DNA of 17,940 nt from Fen-178 sp049516835 (GCA_049516835.1 JBEKSR010000117.1:1-17940), one strand, 5' to 3'. Numbered from the stretch's first letter, positions 1 to 7,166 are shown. Notes: generated by a model from the sequence alone, not told the origin. A program made the numbers and translations.

Positions 1-263
1 TGCGTGACGGTCTGTTCCACGTGGTCGTCGAAGACCTTGAAGTGCTCCTTCTCGAGGCCGGTCACGGGGCGGTTCAACGGGTCGCACACGGTCACCGGAA
101 CCAGCACCAGGTTGGTATCGACGCGCAGAGTGGCGGCCGGCCGCTTCTGCTCCGGCGTACCGGGTTTGGGACGAGGCTGGATGTCAACCTGGCCGTGGAA
201 GGCGAGCGGCGCTAATAACCCCAGCCCGAGCACCCACCCGACCAGCCGCCGCGAGCCTCTCAT
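1..263 (-). CDS. VWFA-related acidobacterial-type protein, N-terminal fragment
   Basis: The gene is cut by the window edge, and only the first 87 codons are visible. The ATG at 263-261 is preceded by a GAGGG ribosome-binding site. The product starts with a positively charged stretch and a hydrophobic segment (about residues 6-22), which fits a signal peptide, followed by a Pro/Lys-rich linker. From about residue 45 it reads LRVDTNLVLVPVTV, then a Pro-Val-Thr-Gly-Leu turn and FKVFDD. This is the usual opening of the large family of secreted VWFA-related proteins that is expanded in Acidobacteria. The VWA domain itself would lie beyond the edge. The family role is not known; binding or adhesion outside the cytoplasm is inferred. 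It is divergent from comF with only 26 bases between the two start codons. Confidence 0.8.
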   Translation of the reverse strand, partial: MRGSRRLVGWVLGLGLLAPLAFHGQVDIQPRPKPGTPEQKRPAATLRVDTNLVLVPVTVCDPLNRPVTGLEKEHFKVFDDHVEQTVT

Positions 264-278
264 GGTCCCTCGGTCTGT

Positions 279-291
279 ATTGTATTACAAT
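279..291. promoter_or_regulatory. Palindromic -10-like site between divergent genes
   Basis: ATTGTA-T-TACAAT is a perfect 6-1-6 inverted repeat. It presents a TACAAT hexamer on both strands in the only gap between the VWFA-type gene and comF. On the minus strand the hexamer sits about 15 bases before the ATG at 263. On the plus strand the repeat overlaps the comF ATG. No convincing -35 box is visible on either side, so this is only a candidate shared promoter or operator. Confidence 0.3.
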
Positions 292-1108
292 GAACTCTTG
301 GCGGAGGTGGGTCTTCTCGAGTAGCAGTCGAGCCGCAGTCGCAAGCCACGGTACTTCTGTAGTCCGTGAAGCTTCTCATGCCCTTTTTTCCCTTTTCTTC
401 CCCGGCGATTGCCGCGTCTGTGGCCGGCCTTTGGCTGGAGCGGCCCGCATCCCGGTCTGCCGCGAATGTTTGAAGGCGCCCGAGCCGCTGAGCGCGGAGT
501 TTTTCTGCGTCTGTTGCAGGACCCCATTTCAGAATGCCTTTCCGCTGGACGCGGAAGGCCGCTGCGCTCTGTGCCGCTACGGCCTGCGGGGCTTCGACGC
601 GGCTTACTGCTTCGGCGCCTATGAAGGCGTGCTGCGCGAACTGATCCACCTTTACAAGTACGGGCGCATCAAGACGCTGGCGGGCCCGCTCGGCGCCCTG
701 TTGGCCGCCGCAGTGCCGCGGGATGAGCGGTTCGATGCCGTGACGCCGGTTCCGCTGCACTGGCGCCGGCAGTGGCAAAGGGGGTTCAATCAGGCGGAGT
801 TGCTGGCGCGGACCATCGCGCGGCGCTGCGGCATTCCCGTCATCCATGCGCTGAAGCGGGTGCGGCCCACGGTGGCGCAAGCCGGCCTCAGCAACACCGG
901 CCGCCGCCAGAACGTGGCAGCCGCTTTCCGCCCCCGGCGCGCTCCCTGGGCTCGGGCGGTGGAAGGCAAGCGCATCCTGCTCATCGACGACGTCATGACC
1001 ACCGGTTCCACGGCGGCGGCATGTGCCCTGGCCCTCAAGCGGGCGGGCGCGGCCAAGGTCGCGCTCTTGACGGTGGCCCGCGTGGACCGCCGCGTGGGGG
1101 CATTCTGA
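290..1108 (+). CDS. comF: ComF family amidophosphoribosyltransferase-like protein
   Basis: This is a ComF-type protein, linked in other bacteria to DNA uptake and related to phosphoribosyltransferases. The N-terminal zinc-finger part shows CRVCG, VCREC, FFCVCC and CALC pairs (about residues 41-100). The C-terminal domain carries the PRPP-binding signature RILLIDDVMTTGST near residue 230, preceded by the conserved RGFNQAELLA stretch. At 272 residues it is slightly long for the family. The first 30 or so residues do not resemble ComF, but 290 is the only in-frame ATG/GTG/TTG before the zinc finger. There is no clear Shine-Dalgarno sequence. The HNH gene begins on the base after its stop codon, so the two are probably co-transcribed. 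The family is clear. A role in competence is inferred and not shown by the sequence. Confidence 0.88.
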   Translation: MNSWRRWVFSSSSRAAVASHGTSVVREASHALFSLFFPGDCRVCGRPLAGAARIPVCRECLKAPEPLSAEFFCVCCRTPFQNAFPLDAEGRCALCRYGLRGFDAAYCFGAYEGVLRELIHLYKYGRIKTLAGPLGALLAAAVPRDERFDAVTPVPLHWRRQWQRGFNQAELLARTIARRCGIPVIHALKRVRPTVAQAGLSNTGRRQNVAAAFRPRRAPWARAVEGKRILLIDDVMTTGSTAAACALALKRAGAAKVALLTVARVDRRVGAF

Positions 1109-1633
1109 ATGGCCGGCGATCGACTGCAAAGACCCGTGCTGGTGCTCAACGCCAGCTATGAGCCGATCAACATCTGCGGCGCGCGCCGCGCCCTGGTGCT
1201 GGTGCTGAAGGGGGTGGCGTCGGCGGAGGAAGAATCCCTCAACGCGGTGCATTCGGCGCGGGCGGTGATTCGTCTGCCGTCCGTCATCCGGCTCCTGGAA
1301 TACCGGCGCATCCCCCATCAGACGCGGGCGCTCTCCCGCAAGAACATTTTGATGCGCGACCGCTACACCTGCCAGTATTGCCATCGAACGCTGCCCTCGG
1401 GCGAGCTGACCCTCGATCACGTGGTCCCGCGGTCGCGCGCCGGCGAATCGGCCTGGGAGAACCTGGTGGCCTGCTGCCACCCGTGCAACAACCGCAAAGG
1501 CAGCCGGACTCCCGAGGAAGCCGGCATGAAACTGGTGCGGCAACCGCGGCCGTTCAGCCTGCACACCAGCCGTCACCTGATGCGCATGTTGGGCAAGAGC
1601 GACGCGCAGTGGCGGAAGTACCTGTTCTACTAG
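1109..1633 (+). CDS. HNH endonuclease family protein
   Basis: The 174-residue protein begins RPVLVLNASYEPINICGARRA, typical of a widespread stand-alone bacterial HNH family. The HNH fold is readable: C88-x2-C91, catalytic-type D103-H104 in LDHVVPRS, N118, then C123-x2-C126 followed by NNRK. The paired cysteines should hold a structural zinc and the DH/N residues the catalytic metal. The ATG directly follows the comF stop with no gap, which implies translational coupling. The cellular role of this family is not settled (DNA repair, processing or phage defence are possible). No methyltransferase or toxin partner lies nearby. Confidence 0.88.
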   Translation: MAGDRLQRPVLVLNASYEPINICGARRALVLVLKGVASAEEESLNAVHSARAVIRLPSVIRLLEYRRIPHQTRALSRKNILMRDRYTCQYCHRTLPSGELTLDHVVPRSRAGESAWENLVACCHPCNNRKGSRTPEEAGMKLVRQPRPFSLHTSRHLMRMLGKSDAQWRKYLFY

Positions 1634-1702
1634 ATTAAATTCGGGGACAGACGGAACGTTTTCCGGTTTCTGGCGCGAGCGGGGTCTTCGACGCCACCGG
1701 CG
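1634..1702. other. Convergent gap with a CGGGGACAG-type repeat remnant and small hairpin
   Basis: This 69-base gap separates the convergent HNH and nuoM genes. It contains AAATTCGGGGACAGAC at 1637-1652, which resembles the head of dispersed repeats found in many high-GC genomes. It also has a weak hairpin, CGGAA-CGTT-TTCCG, at 1652-1665. No T-run follows, so it is not a good intrinsic terminator. Assignment to a repeat family is from memory of the motif and is tentative. Confidence 0.3.
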
Positions 1703-3250
1703 CTACCGCGGCGCGACGGCGGGGGTTCCCGGCGCTGCCAGCGGGCTGGGTAGATGGCGCTCGGTGTAATAGCCGGGATGCACGCGCTCCACGATCTGTG
1801 CTACCGAGCGGTCCAGCACACGGAAGTAGGGTTGGGGATTCAGACCGATCCAGAAGGCCCACACCAACAGCGGCGCGAAGACCGCGATTTCACGCCAGCT
1901 CAGGTCTTTCAGCCCCCGGTTCTTCTCCTTCAGATCGCCGAGCATGGTCCGCTGGAACAGCCACAGCAGGTAGGCCGCGCCCAGGGCGATGCCCACTACC
2001 GCCCAGAATGCCCAGTTGAGGGAAACCTGGTAAACGCCGCCCAGGATGGTGATTTCACCGATGAACCCGTTCAACGGCGGCATCCCCATGGAACTGAGCG
2101 CCGCCAGGCCGAACACCACCGTGAATACCGGCATCACTTTCAGCAGCCCGCCGTACTCGGAAATCTCGCGCGTGTGGCGGCGTTCGTAGACAATGCCCAC
2201 GATCAAGAAGAGCATGCCGGTGGAGATGCCGTGGTTGATCTGCTGAATGATGGAGCCTGAGATTCCGGCGGGGTTGAGGGCGAAAATCCCCAGCGTGCAG
2301 AAGCCCAGGTGGCTCACCGAGGAGTAGGCCACCAGCTTTTTCCAGTCCTTCTGCATGAGACAAGCCAGCGCGCCGTAGACGATTCCGATGATGGAAAGAA
2401 CCGCCATCACGGTGACGATGGTGTGGTCCTTGGCGGCATCCGGCAGCAGCGGCACCGAGAAGCGCAGGAAACCGTACGTCCCCATTTTCAGCAGAACGCT
2501 GGCCAGAATCACCGACCCGGCGGTGGGCGCCTCGACGTGCGCATCCGGCAGCCAGGTGTGGAACGGGAACATCGGCACCTTCACCGCGAAGCCCACGAAG
2601 AAGGCCCAGAAAACCCACCATTGGACGCCGGCGGAGACCTGGGTGCGCATCAGGTCGGCGATATCGAAGCTGTATACCTGGAACTGCATGTAGTGCTGGA
2701 AGTACAGCGTGAGGATGCCCAGAAACATCAGGACCGAGCCGATGAGGGTATAAATGATGAACTTGATGGCCGCATACACCTTCCGCGGGCCGCCCCAGAT
2801 GGCGATGATGAAGTACATGGGCACCAGCACGGTTTCCCAGAAGATGAAGAACAGCAGGAAATCGAGCGCCATGAAAACGCCCAGCATGGCGGTCTGCAGC
2901 AGCAGGAAGAAGCAGTAATACTCCTTGAGCCGTTCGTGGATGGCGTTCCAGCTCGAGAGGATGGCGAGGAAGCCGAGCAGGGTGGTGAGCATCACCAGCA
3001 GCAATCCGAGCCCGTCGATGCCGATGTGATAGGTAGCGCCCAAAGTGGGAATCCAGGGGGCCTTCTCGACGAACTGAAAGTCTTTCGTGCGGTCGAAGTT
3101 GAAAACGAGCGGGAGGGAAACCAGAAAGCCCACGAAAGAGGCCGCGTTGGCCCACAGCTTGATGGCGCGCGCATTCGACGAGGGAATGAACAGCAGCAGC
3201 AAGAGGCCAACCAAGGGCGTGAACAGGACAATCGAGAGGATGTGGTCCAT
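1703..3250 (-). CDS. nuoM: NADH-quinone oxidoreductase subunit M (solitary)
   Basis: The 515-residue polytopic membrane protein has about fourteen hydrophobic segments and matches the antiporter-like proton-pumping subunit NuoM of complex I (E. coli form 509 residues). Conserved charged residues of the proton path are present: E139 in FIFWETVLVPMYF, K224 in the AVKVPMFPFHTWLPDAH signature, and K255 in SVLLKMGTYGF. The N-terminus MDHILSIVLFTPLVG is typical of NuoM, supporting the start at 3250, although no strong ribosome-binding site is visible. No nuoL, nuoK or nuoN lies beside it. Downstream is the convergent HNH gene and upstream the divergent sigma factor. It is therefore either split from the main nuo cluster or an extra paralogue. 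The reading frame is intact. Confidence 0.93.
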   Translation of the reverse strand: MDHILSIVLFTPLVGLLLLLFIPSSNARAIKLWANAASFVGFLVSLPLVFNFDRTKDFQFVEKAPWIPTLGATYHIGIDGLGLLLVMLTTLLGFLAILSSWNAIHERLKEYYCFFLLLQTAMLGVFMALDFLLFFIFWETVLVPMYFIIAIWGGPRKVYAAIKFIIYTLIGSVLMFLGILTLYFQHYMQFQVYSFDIADLMRTQVSAGVQWWVFWAFFVGFAVKVPMFPFHTWLPDAHVEAPTAGSVILASVLLKMGTYGFLRFSVPLLPDAAKDHTIVTVMAVLSIIGIVYGALACLMQKDWKKLVAYSSVSHLGFCTLGIFALNPAGISGSIIQQINHGISTGMLFLIVGIVYERRHTREISEYGGLLKVMPVFTVVFGLAALSSMGMPPLNGFIGEITILGGVYQVSLNWAFWAVVGIALGAAYLLWLFQRTMLGDLKEKNRGLKDLSWREIAVFAPLLVWAFWIGLNPQPYFRVLDRSVAQIVERVHPGYYTERHLPSPLAAPGTPAVAPR

Positions 3251-3329
3251 AGACGGCTACAGAATAGTTCCTCATGTTAACACCACGTGCGTCTTTTTTG
3301 CCGCCTGACACGTATACCCGAGTGCAGTT

Positions 3330-3914
3330 ATGATTGACCAAGCTGCCAACTTCGAGGACGTGCCCGTGGCGGAACCCGACGAGATCGCTCGGCTGCGGCG
3401 CCGCGACTCCGCCGCTCTGGCGTGTGTCGTGGGCCAGTACCAGCATCGTCTTTACCGTTACTTGAGGCGGCTGGTGAGGGAACCGGCCGCCGCCGATGAC
3501 CTGTTCCAGCAGACCTGGCTTAGCGTAGTGCGCCAGATCGGCCGCTACGATTCGCGCCGCAGCTTCGATACCTGGCTGTTCGCCATCGCCCACAACGCCG
3601 CCATGGATCTGCTGCGGCGCAAGACCGGTGAAAGCCTCGAAGAATCCGGGCACGAACTCGCCGCCGCGGAGCCGGACGCTCTCTCGGCCGCCATGGCTTC
3701 CGAGCGCACGGCCATCCTGGCCTCGGAAATGGCGGGACTTTCCGCACCGTGCCGGGAAGTCCTCACGCTACGGTTTGAAGAAGGCATGAAGCTGGAAGAG
3801 ATCGCCGAAGTGACCCGCGCGCCGCTTTCCACCGTGAAAAGCCGCGTGCAGCGCGCGCTCGAAACCTTGAGGGAGAAGATGACCGCGCGCTATCGCAAGG
3901 AAGACTTAATATGA
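3330..3914 (+). CDS. ECF-type RNA polymerase sigma factor
   Basis: A 194-residue sigma-70 family protein of the extracytoplasmic function class. Region 2 spans about residues 35-98: DDLFQQTWLSVV, followed by RSFDTWLFAIAHNAAMDLLRR, which would contact the -10 element and core polymerase. Region 4 spans about 135-182: CREVLTLRFEEGMKLEEIAEV, then the helix-turn-helix PLSTVKSRVQRALETLRE. The stop overlaps the start of the anti-sigma gene in an ATGA junction. There is no obvious ribosome-binding site before the ATG at 3330, and a GTG at 3366 is an alternative start. It is probably autoregulated and held by the downstream membrane anti-sigma factor. The target regulon cannot be read from the sequence. 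Confidence 0.93.
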   Translation: MIDQAANFEDVPVAEPDEIARLRRRDSAALACVVGQYQHRLYRYLRRLVREPAAADDLFQQTWLSVVRQIGRYDSRRSFDTWLFAIAHNAAMDLLRRKTGESLEESGHELAAAEPDALSAAMASERTAILASEMAGLSAPCREVLTLRFEEGMKLEEIAEVTRAPLSTVKSRVQRALETLREKMTARYRKEDLI

Positions 3915-4357
3915 CCACGCATGAGACCATCCGACAACTGCTGGCGCTGAGCGCCGCCGGCCTCCTGGATGCCGACGGCGAGCGCCGCGTGCGCGAGCAC
4001 GTCCACGAGTGCGCCGAGTGCTCGACGGCGCTGGACGAGCTGGCCGCCGTCTCCGCCGATTTGTGCCGCTTGCCCGCACCCATGGCGCCGGCGGACCTGC
4101 TGGCCCGCACCGAAGCGCGCGTGGCCGCGGAACTGGCGGCTCAAGCCGGCCTCCGCCACGGCGCACTCCTGGCCGTGGGCGCCGGCCTGTTTGCCTGGAT
4201 GGCGGCCCTGGCCACCTGGGGCCTCTACCGGTTTCTCGCCGGCAGCGCCGGCTGGCTGGCGTGGCTGGCGTTGACCACCGTCCCCGCGTACCTGGCGGCC
4301 GGGGCGGTGGCGGTTATGTTCGCTTCCCGCCGCTGTCTTGAAAGGAGCGTATTATGA
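3911..4357 (+). CDS. Zinc-finger (zf-HC2) transmembrane anti-sigma factor
   Basis: The 148-residue protein has an N-terminal anti-sigma zinc finger, H30-x3-C34-x2-C37, in the usual place for zf-HC2 proteins that bind the partner sigma factor in the cytoplasm. Two hydrophobic helices follow (about residues 84-106 and 114-138), leaving almost no periplasmic domain. Any signal is therefore probably sensed in or at the membrane, or passed on by the next protein. It overlaps the sigma gene by 4 bases and the following gene by 4 bases, so the three are translationally coupled. Its role in sequestering the adjacent ECF sigma factor is inferred from this linkage and the family. Confidence 0.88.
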   Translation: MTTHETIRQLLALSAAGLLDADGERRVREHVHECAECSTALDELAAVSADLCRLPAPMAPADLLARTEARVAAELAAQAGLRHGALLAVGAGLFAWMAALATWGLYRFLAGSAGWLAWLALTTVPAYLAAGAVAVMFASRRCLERSVL

Positions 4358-4815
4358 CACCCGTTTCTCAACGCACTCGCGTGATTCCGATCACGGCCTG
4401 GGTGATTGCTTGCATCATTCTTCTGGCGATGTTCCTGCTGATGAGCTGGATCGTCCTTCGGCAAAGCGACGTACCCCTGGCGGTACGGATCTTGGTGCCC
4501 GTCATCCCGCCACTCGCCCTGGCAGCCTGGACGTTGGTGATCGGCTACGTCTACGGCGACGCCCGCCGCCGGGGCATGCGCTACGTGCTATGGACGCTGC
4601 TGGCGATTTTCATCCCCAACGGCATCGGCGTGATCCTCTATTTCATCCTCCGCGACCCGATTCCCGGCTACTGCTCGAAGTGCGGTTCACGGGCGCAACA
4701 GGGCCACGCCTTCTGTCCCGGTTGCGGCGCCAGCATACTGCCGTCGTGCTCGCAATGCCACCGTGCCGGCCAACCCGGCTGGTCTCACTGCGCCTGGTGC
4801 GGCGCGAAGCTGTAG
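4354..4815 (+). CDS. Three-helix membrane protein with C-terminal double zinc ribbon
   Basis: A 153-residue protein with three predicted membrane helices (about 11-34, 42-66 and 76-99). The middle part (GYVYGDARRRGMRYVLWTLL, IPNGIGVILYF) resembles the membrane module of phospholipase D N-terminal-type proteins. Two zinc ribbons follow, with C107/C110/C121/C124 and C132/C135/C146/C149. Its ATG lies in the ATGA stop of the anti-sigma gene, so it belongs to the sigma/anti-sigma operon. A function in modulating or reporting to the anti-sigma factor is suggested only by the coupling; no enzyme signature is present. It converges with the peroxidase gene with a single base between stops. Confidence 0.75.
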   Translation: MTPVSQRTRVIPITAWVIACIILLAMFLLMSWIVLRQSDVPLAVRILVPVIPPLALAAWTLVIGYVYGDARRRGMRYVLWTLLAIFIPNGIGVILYFILRDPIPGYCSKCGSRAQQGHAFCPGCGASILPSCSQCHRAGQPGWSHCAWCGAKL

Positions 4816-4816
4816 T

Positions 4817-5356
4817 CTACCGCAGCGCTTTCTCGATGGCACTGGCGACGTCGGGCGATTCCGGCGTCACCTTAGGCTCGAACCGGGCGACCACCTTGCC
4901 GTTCTTGTCCACCAGGAACTTGGTGAAATTCCACTGGATCTCGCCGCCGGTGGCGGGATTCGCCTGCTTGTCGGTGAGGAACCGGTACAGCGGCGCCTGG
5001 TCGTCGCCCTTTACCGAGATCTTCGAGTACATGGGGAAAGTCACGTTGTACTTGGTGCTGCAGAAGGTCTTGATCTCTTCATTGGTTCCCGGCTCCTGGC
5101 CGCCGAAATTGTTGGCCGGGAACCCGAGAATCGCGAATCCCCGGTCCTTGTACTTTTCGTAGAGCGCCTCGAGACCTGCGTACTGCGGCGTGAATCCGCA
5201 CCTGCTGGCCACATTGACAATCAGCACGACCTTGCCCTGATACGCCGAAAGGGGGGCGGGTCGGCCATCAATCGAGTTCAGGGTGAACTCATGCACGCTG
5301 GATGCTCCGAAGAGGGATGCCGTCATAACCATACCCGTGAGAAGGAATTTGTTCAT
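4817..5356 (-). CDS. Glutathione peroxidase family thiol peroxidase (Cys type), exported
   Basis: This 179-residue peroxidase of the GPx/BtuE family reduces hydroperoxides, in bacteria usually with thioredoxin rather than glutathione. Catalytic residues by family alignment are C53 (NVASRCGFTPQY), Q87 (FGGQEPG), W142 and N143 (WNFTKF). A likely resolving cysteine is C99 in the helix after NEEI. The usual CNQ tripeptide before the glutamine reads ANN here. The ATG at 5356 gives a short signal peptide (MNKFLLTGMVMTASLFGASS), suggesting periplasmic action. An in-frame GTG at 5383 would add nine residues that spoil the signal, so I chose 5356. No strong ribosome-binding site is seen for either start. 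Confidence 0.88.
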   Translation of the reverse strand: MNKFLLTGMVMTASLFGASSVHEFTLNSIDGRPAPLSAYQGKVVLIVNVASRCGFTPQYAGLEALYEKYKDRGFAILGFPANNFGGQEPGTNEEIKTFCSTKYNVTFPMYSKISVKGDDQAPLYRFLTDKQANPATGGEIQWNFTKFLVDKNGKVVARFEPKVTPESPDVASAIEKALR

Positions 5357-5383
5357 ACACAGAGGTGATGCGGAATTCGACAC

Positions 5384-5438
5384 GAAGGATTCGTGGTTTT
5401 ACGTTTGTGAATCAAGTTGGCGCGGCGCCTGTAGGACC
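5384..5438. other. Peroxidase upstream region with two short palindromes
   Basis: This short stretch lies between the peroxidase start and the hairpin element. It contains two palindromes, GGCGC-G-GCGCC at 5419-5429 and GTAGG-A-CCTAC at 5431-5441. The last base of the second palindrome belongs to the element. No convincing promoter boxes for the peroxidase gene were found. Confidence 0.35.
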
Positions 5439-5542
5439 TACTGAGGCTCGCAAAATATGGTGACTGACGAGAGTGTCCCAAGGCGCCGCTTTTGCGCCGC
5501 GTGGACACCCCGGTCTGTCACGGTATTTTGCGAGCCTCAGTA
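5439..5542. mobile_element. MITE-like hairpin element with 17-bp perfect terminal repeats and TA duplication
   Basis: The 100-bp core (5441-5540) begins CTGAGGCTCGCAAAATA and ends with its exact reverse complement, and TA dinucleotides flank both ends (5439-5440, 5541-5542). The interior is also self-complementary: GTGAC/GTCAC, GAC/GTC, GTGTCC/GGACAC and GGCGC/GCGCC, separated by small symmetric internal loops around a CGCTTTT apex. The whole element can therefore fold into one long hairpin. It has no coding capacity. TA duplication and perfect ends fit a non-autonomous element mobilised by an IS630/Tc1-type transposase, though the family assignment is inferred. The right end supplies the stop codon of the upstream GltB-like gene. 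It may also act as a transcription barrier, but no T-run follows. Confidence 0.72.
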
Positions 5543-7144
5543 AGAGCTCACGCCGCGCACAGCGGCATCGAGGATATCTTCCACTTGCGCCTGGTCCACG
5601 TCCATGATATATGGAATGCCGCTGATCGCGGCTGATTCGCGGGTCAGGGCGGCGATGTCATCGCGGCTAATGTACTCGACCGAGAACTTTCGGCTTCCGG
5701 CCATGAGCTGGCGCAGCCCTTGCGCCAGCCTCTCGTAGTAGGTGTAAAGGCCCAGCGCGCCGGCCGGGAGGGTCTCAAACACTGTGTCGCCCAATTCATG
5801 GCGTAGCGCGGTGGCGGTGACGAAAATCTCGTCGCGCGATCTGCCAAAGCGCTCGATGTAGACCGGCAACTGGCCCTCATCGATGGCCCGGCCAATGGTC
5901 TTGCCCACCATCGCCGCGGCGATGGGCGCCCGCGCCATCCCCACCAGCTTCACGTACGGCGCTCCCAAGGCCAGGCCCTTGAAGATCTGGTCCTCAAAAG
6001 TGAACCCGCCGGCAATCGCCAGGGCCGGCATGTGTTTCCCCTGATAAACGAGCCGCCTGGCATAGCCGTACAGGAGGGAATGCAGCTCAACGGGCGGCAC
6101 GCCCCATTCGTTCATCATCCGCCAGGGGCTCATGCCAGTGCCGCCGCCGGCGCCGTCCACCGTCAGGAGGTCTAATTCGTACTTCGAAGCAAAGACGACG
6201 GCGCGCGCCAGATCCGCCGGACGATAAGCGCCGGTCTTGAGGAAGATGCATTTCGCGCCGGCCTGGCGCAATTCCTCGATCCGTTGCGCGAACGACTCCT
6301 CCGTGACCATGCCCACACGCGAGTGCCGTTCGAACTCTTTGAAGGCGCCGCGCTCGAAGGCTTTTATCACCACCGGGTCCGTGGGATCGGGGAGCACGAT
6401 GTAGCCCCGCTCATCGAGCATTTGGGCTTTCTTCAGCGAGTTGATCTTGACTTCCCCGCCGATGTCCTTCGCGCCCTGGCCCCACTTCAGCTCCACGCAT
6501 GACACCCCGAGCTTTTCGATGGCGTACTCCTGCACTCCGAGCCGCGTGTCTTCGATGTTGGCCTGCACCACGATGGCGCCATAGCCGTCCCGCTGGTAGT
6601 CCCTGTAGAGCGATACCCTGCGCTTGAGATCCGCGGTATCCACCACCCGGCCATTCTTGACAACGGCTTCGGCATCCATCCCCACCACGTTTTCACCGAT
6701 GGTCAGGGCCGTGCCGGCCAGCGCCGAGCCGATGGCCAGGCCCTCCCAGTTGTTCTTGGCGATGTTGGTGGAGCCGATGCCGGGAATGATCCAGGGATAA
6801 CGGAACCGGAGTCCCTTATCGCGGCCGATGGCGACCTCCAGCTTGACCGCCGGGAAAATCGCCTGATCGCTGTCGGCCGCCACACCGTGCGCGCCCGCCG
6901 CCGTGCCCATGATGCTGAAGTGAGAGTAGTCCACTGGGTAGGACTTGTCAGCCGCGGTGGTAATTACGCCGAAGGGCTGGGGATAAATCACCTCGTGGCC
7001 GCGGTACGCGGACTTGCCGATCTCGCACATGCCTATGCACCCGTCTACGCAGGTCACACACATGCCGGAGGCCGGCACGACGGAGCCTTCGGTCCGATTC
7101 TTGGTCAGGGTGGCGGCCGAGGCGTTTACTTTCGAAAGCGACAT
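5537..7144 (-). CDS. FMN-binding glutamate-synthase-like flavoprotein subunit
   Basis: The 535-residue protein matches the FMN/2-oxoglutarate barrel of glutamate synthase (GltB synthase domain): SWGQGAK-type WGQGAKDIGGE at 221-231 and TVDGAGGGTGMSP at about 328-340. There is no glutamine amidotransferase domain and no C-terminal GltB helix. The cysteine trio that holds the [3Fe-4S] cluster in true glutamate synthases is missing after the LGAPYVKLVGMARAP stretch. An N-terminal motif, C29-x2-C32-x3-C36-x3-C40, may carry a cluster instead. The start at 7144 follows an AAAGGAGA ribosome-binding site. The gene is last in the NADH/iron-sulfur operon and ends inside the hairpin element. It probably receives or donates electrons through the adjacent iron-sulfur subunits. 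The substrate is unknown, and plain glutamate synthesis is doubtful. Confidence 0.82.
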   Translation of the reverse strand: MSLSKVNASAATLTKNRTEGSVVPASGMCVTCVDGCIGMCEIGKSAYRGHEVIYPQPFGVITTAADKSYPVDYSHFSIMGTAAGAHGVAADSDQAIFPAVKLEVAIGRDKGLRFRYPWIIPGIGSTNIAKNNWEGLAIGSALAGTALTIGENVVGMDAEAVVKNGRVVDTADLKRRVSLYRDYQRDGYGAIVVQANIEDTRLGVQEYAIEKLGVSCVELKWGQGAKDIGGEVKINSLKKAQMLDERGYIVLPDPTDPVVIKAFERGAFKEFERHSRVGMVTEESFAQRIEELRQAGAKCIFLKTGAYRPADLARAVVFASKYELDLLTVDGAGGGTGMSPWRMMNEWGVPPVELHSLLYGYARRLVYQGKHMPALAIAGGFTFEDQIFKGLALGAPYVKLVGMARAPIAAAMVGKTIGRAIDEGQLPVYIERFGRSRDEIFVTATALRHELGDTVFETLPAGALGLYTYYERLAQGLRQLMAGSRKFSVEYISRDDIAALTRESAAISGIPYIMDVDQAQVEDILDAAVRGVSSY

Positions 7145-7166
7145 CTGGATCTCTCCTTTGCGGTTC

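Noticed and set aside
3305..3334. CTGACA-N18-TATGAT vegetative promoter for the ECF sigma gene
   Set aside because: The -10 hexamer overlaps the ATG at 3330, so a transcript from it would lack that start; it would only make sense with the GTG at 3366.
2055..3653. Long minus-strand open frame (532 codons) overlapping nuoM and the sigma factor gene
   Set aside because: It is out of frame with nuoM, has Arg/His/Pro-rich low-complexity composition, and no domain signature; it is a high-GC shadow of real genes.
5537..7144. Canonical glutamate synthase large subunit
   Set aside because: The amidotransferase domain, the [3Fe-4S] cysteine motif and a GltD partner are all missing.
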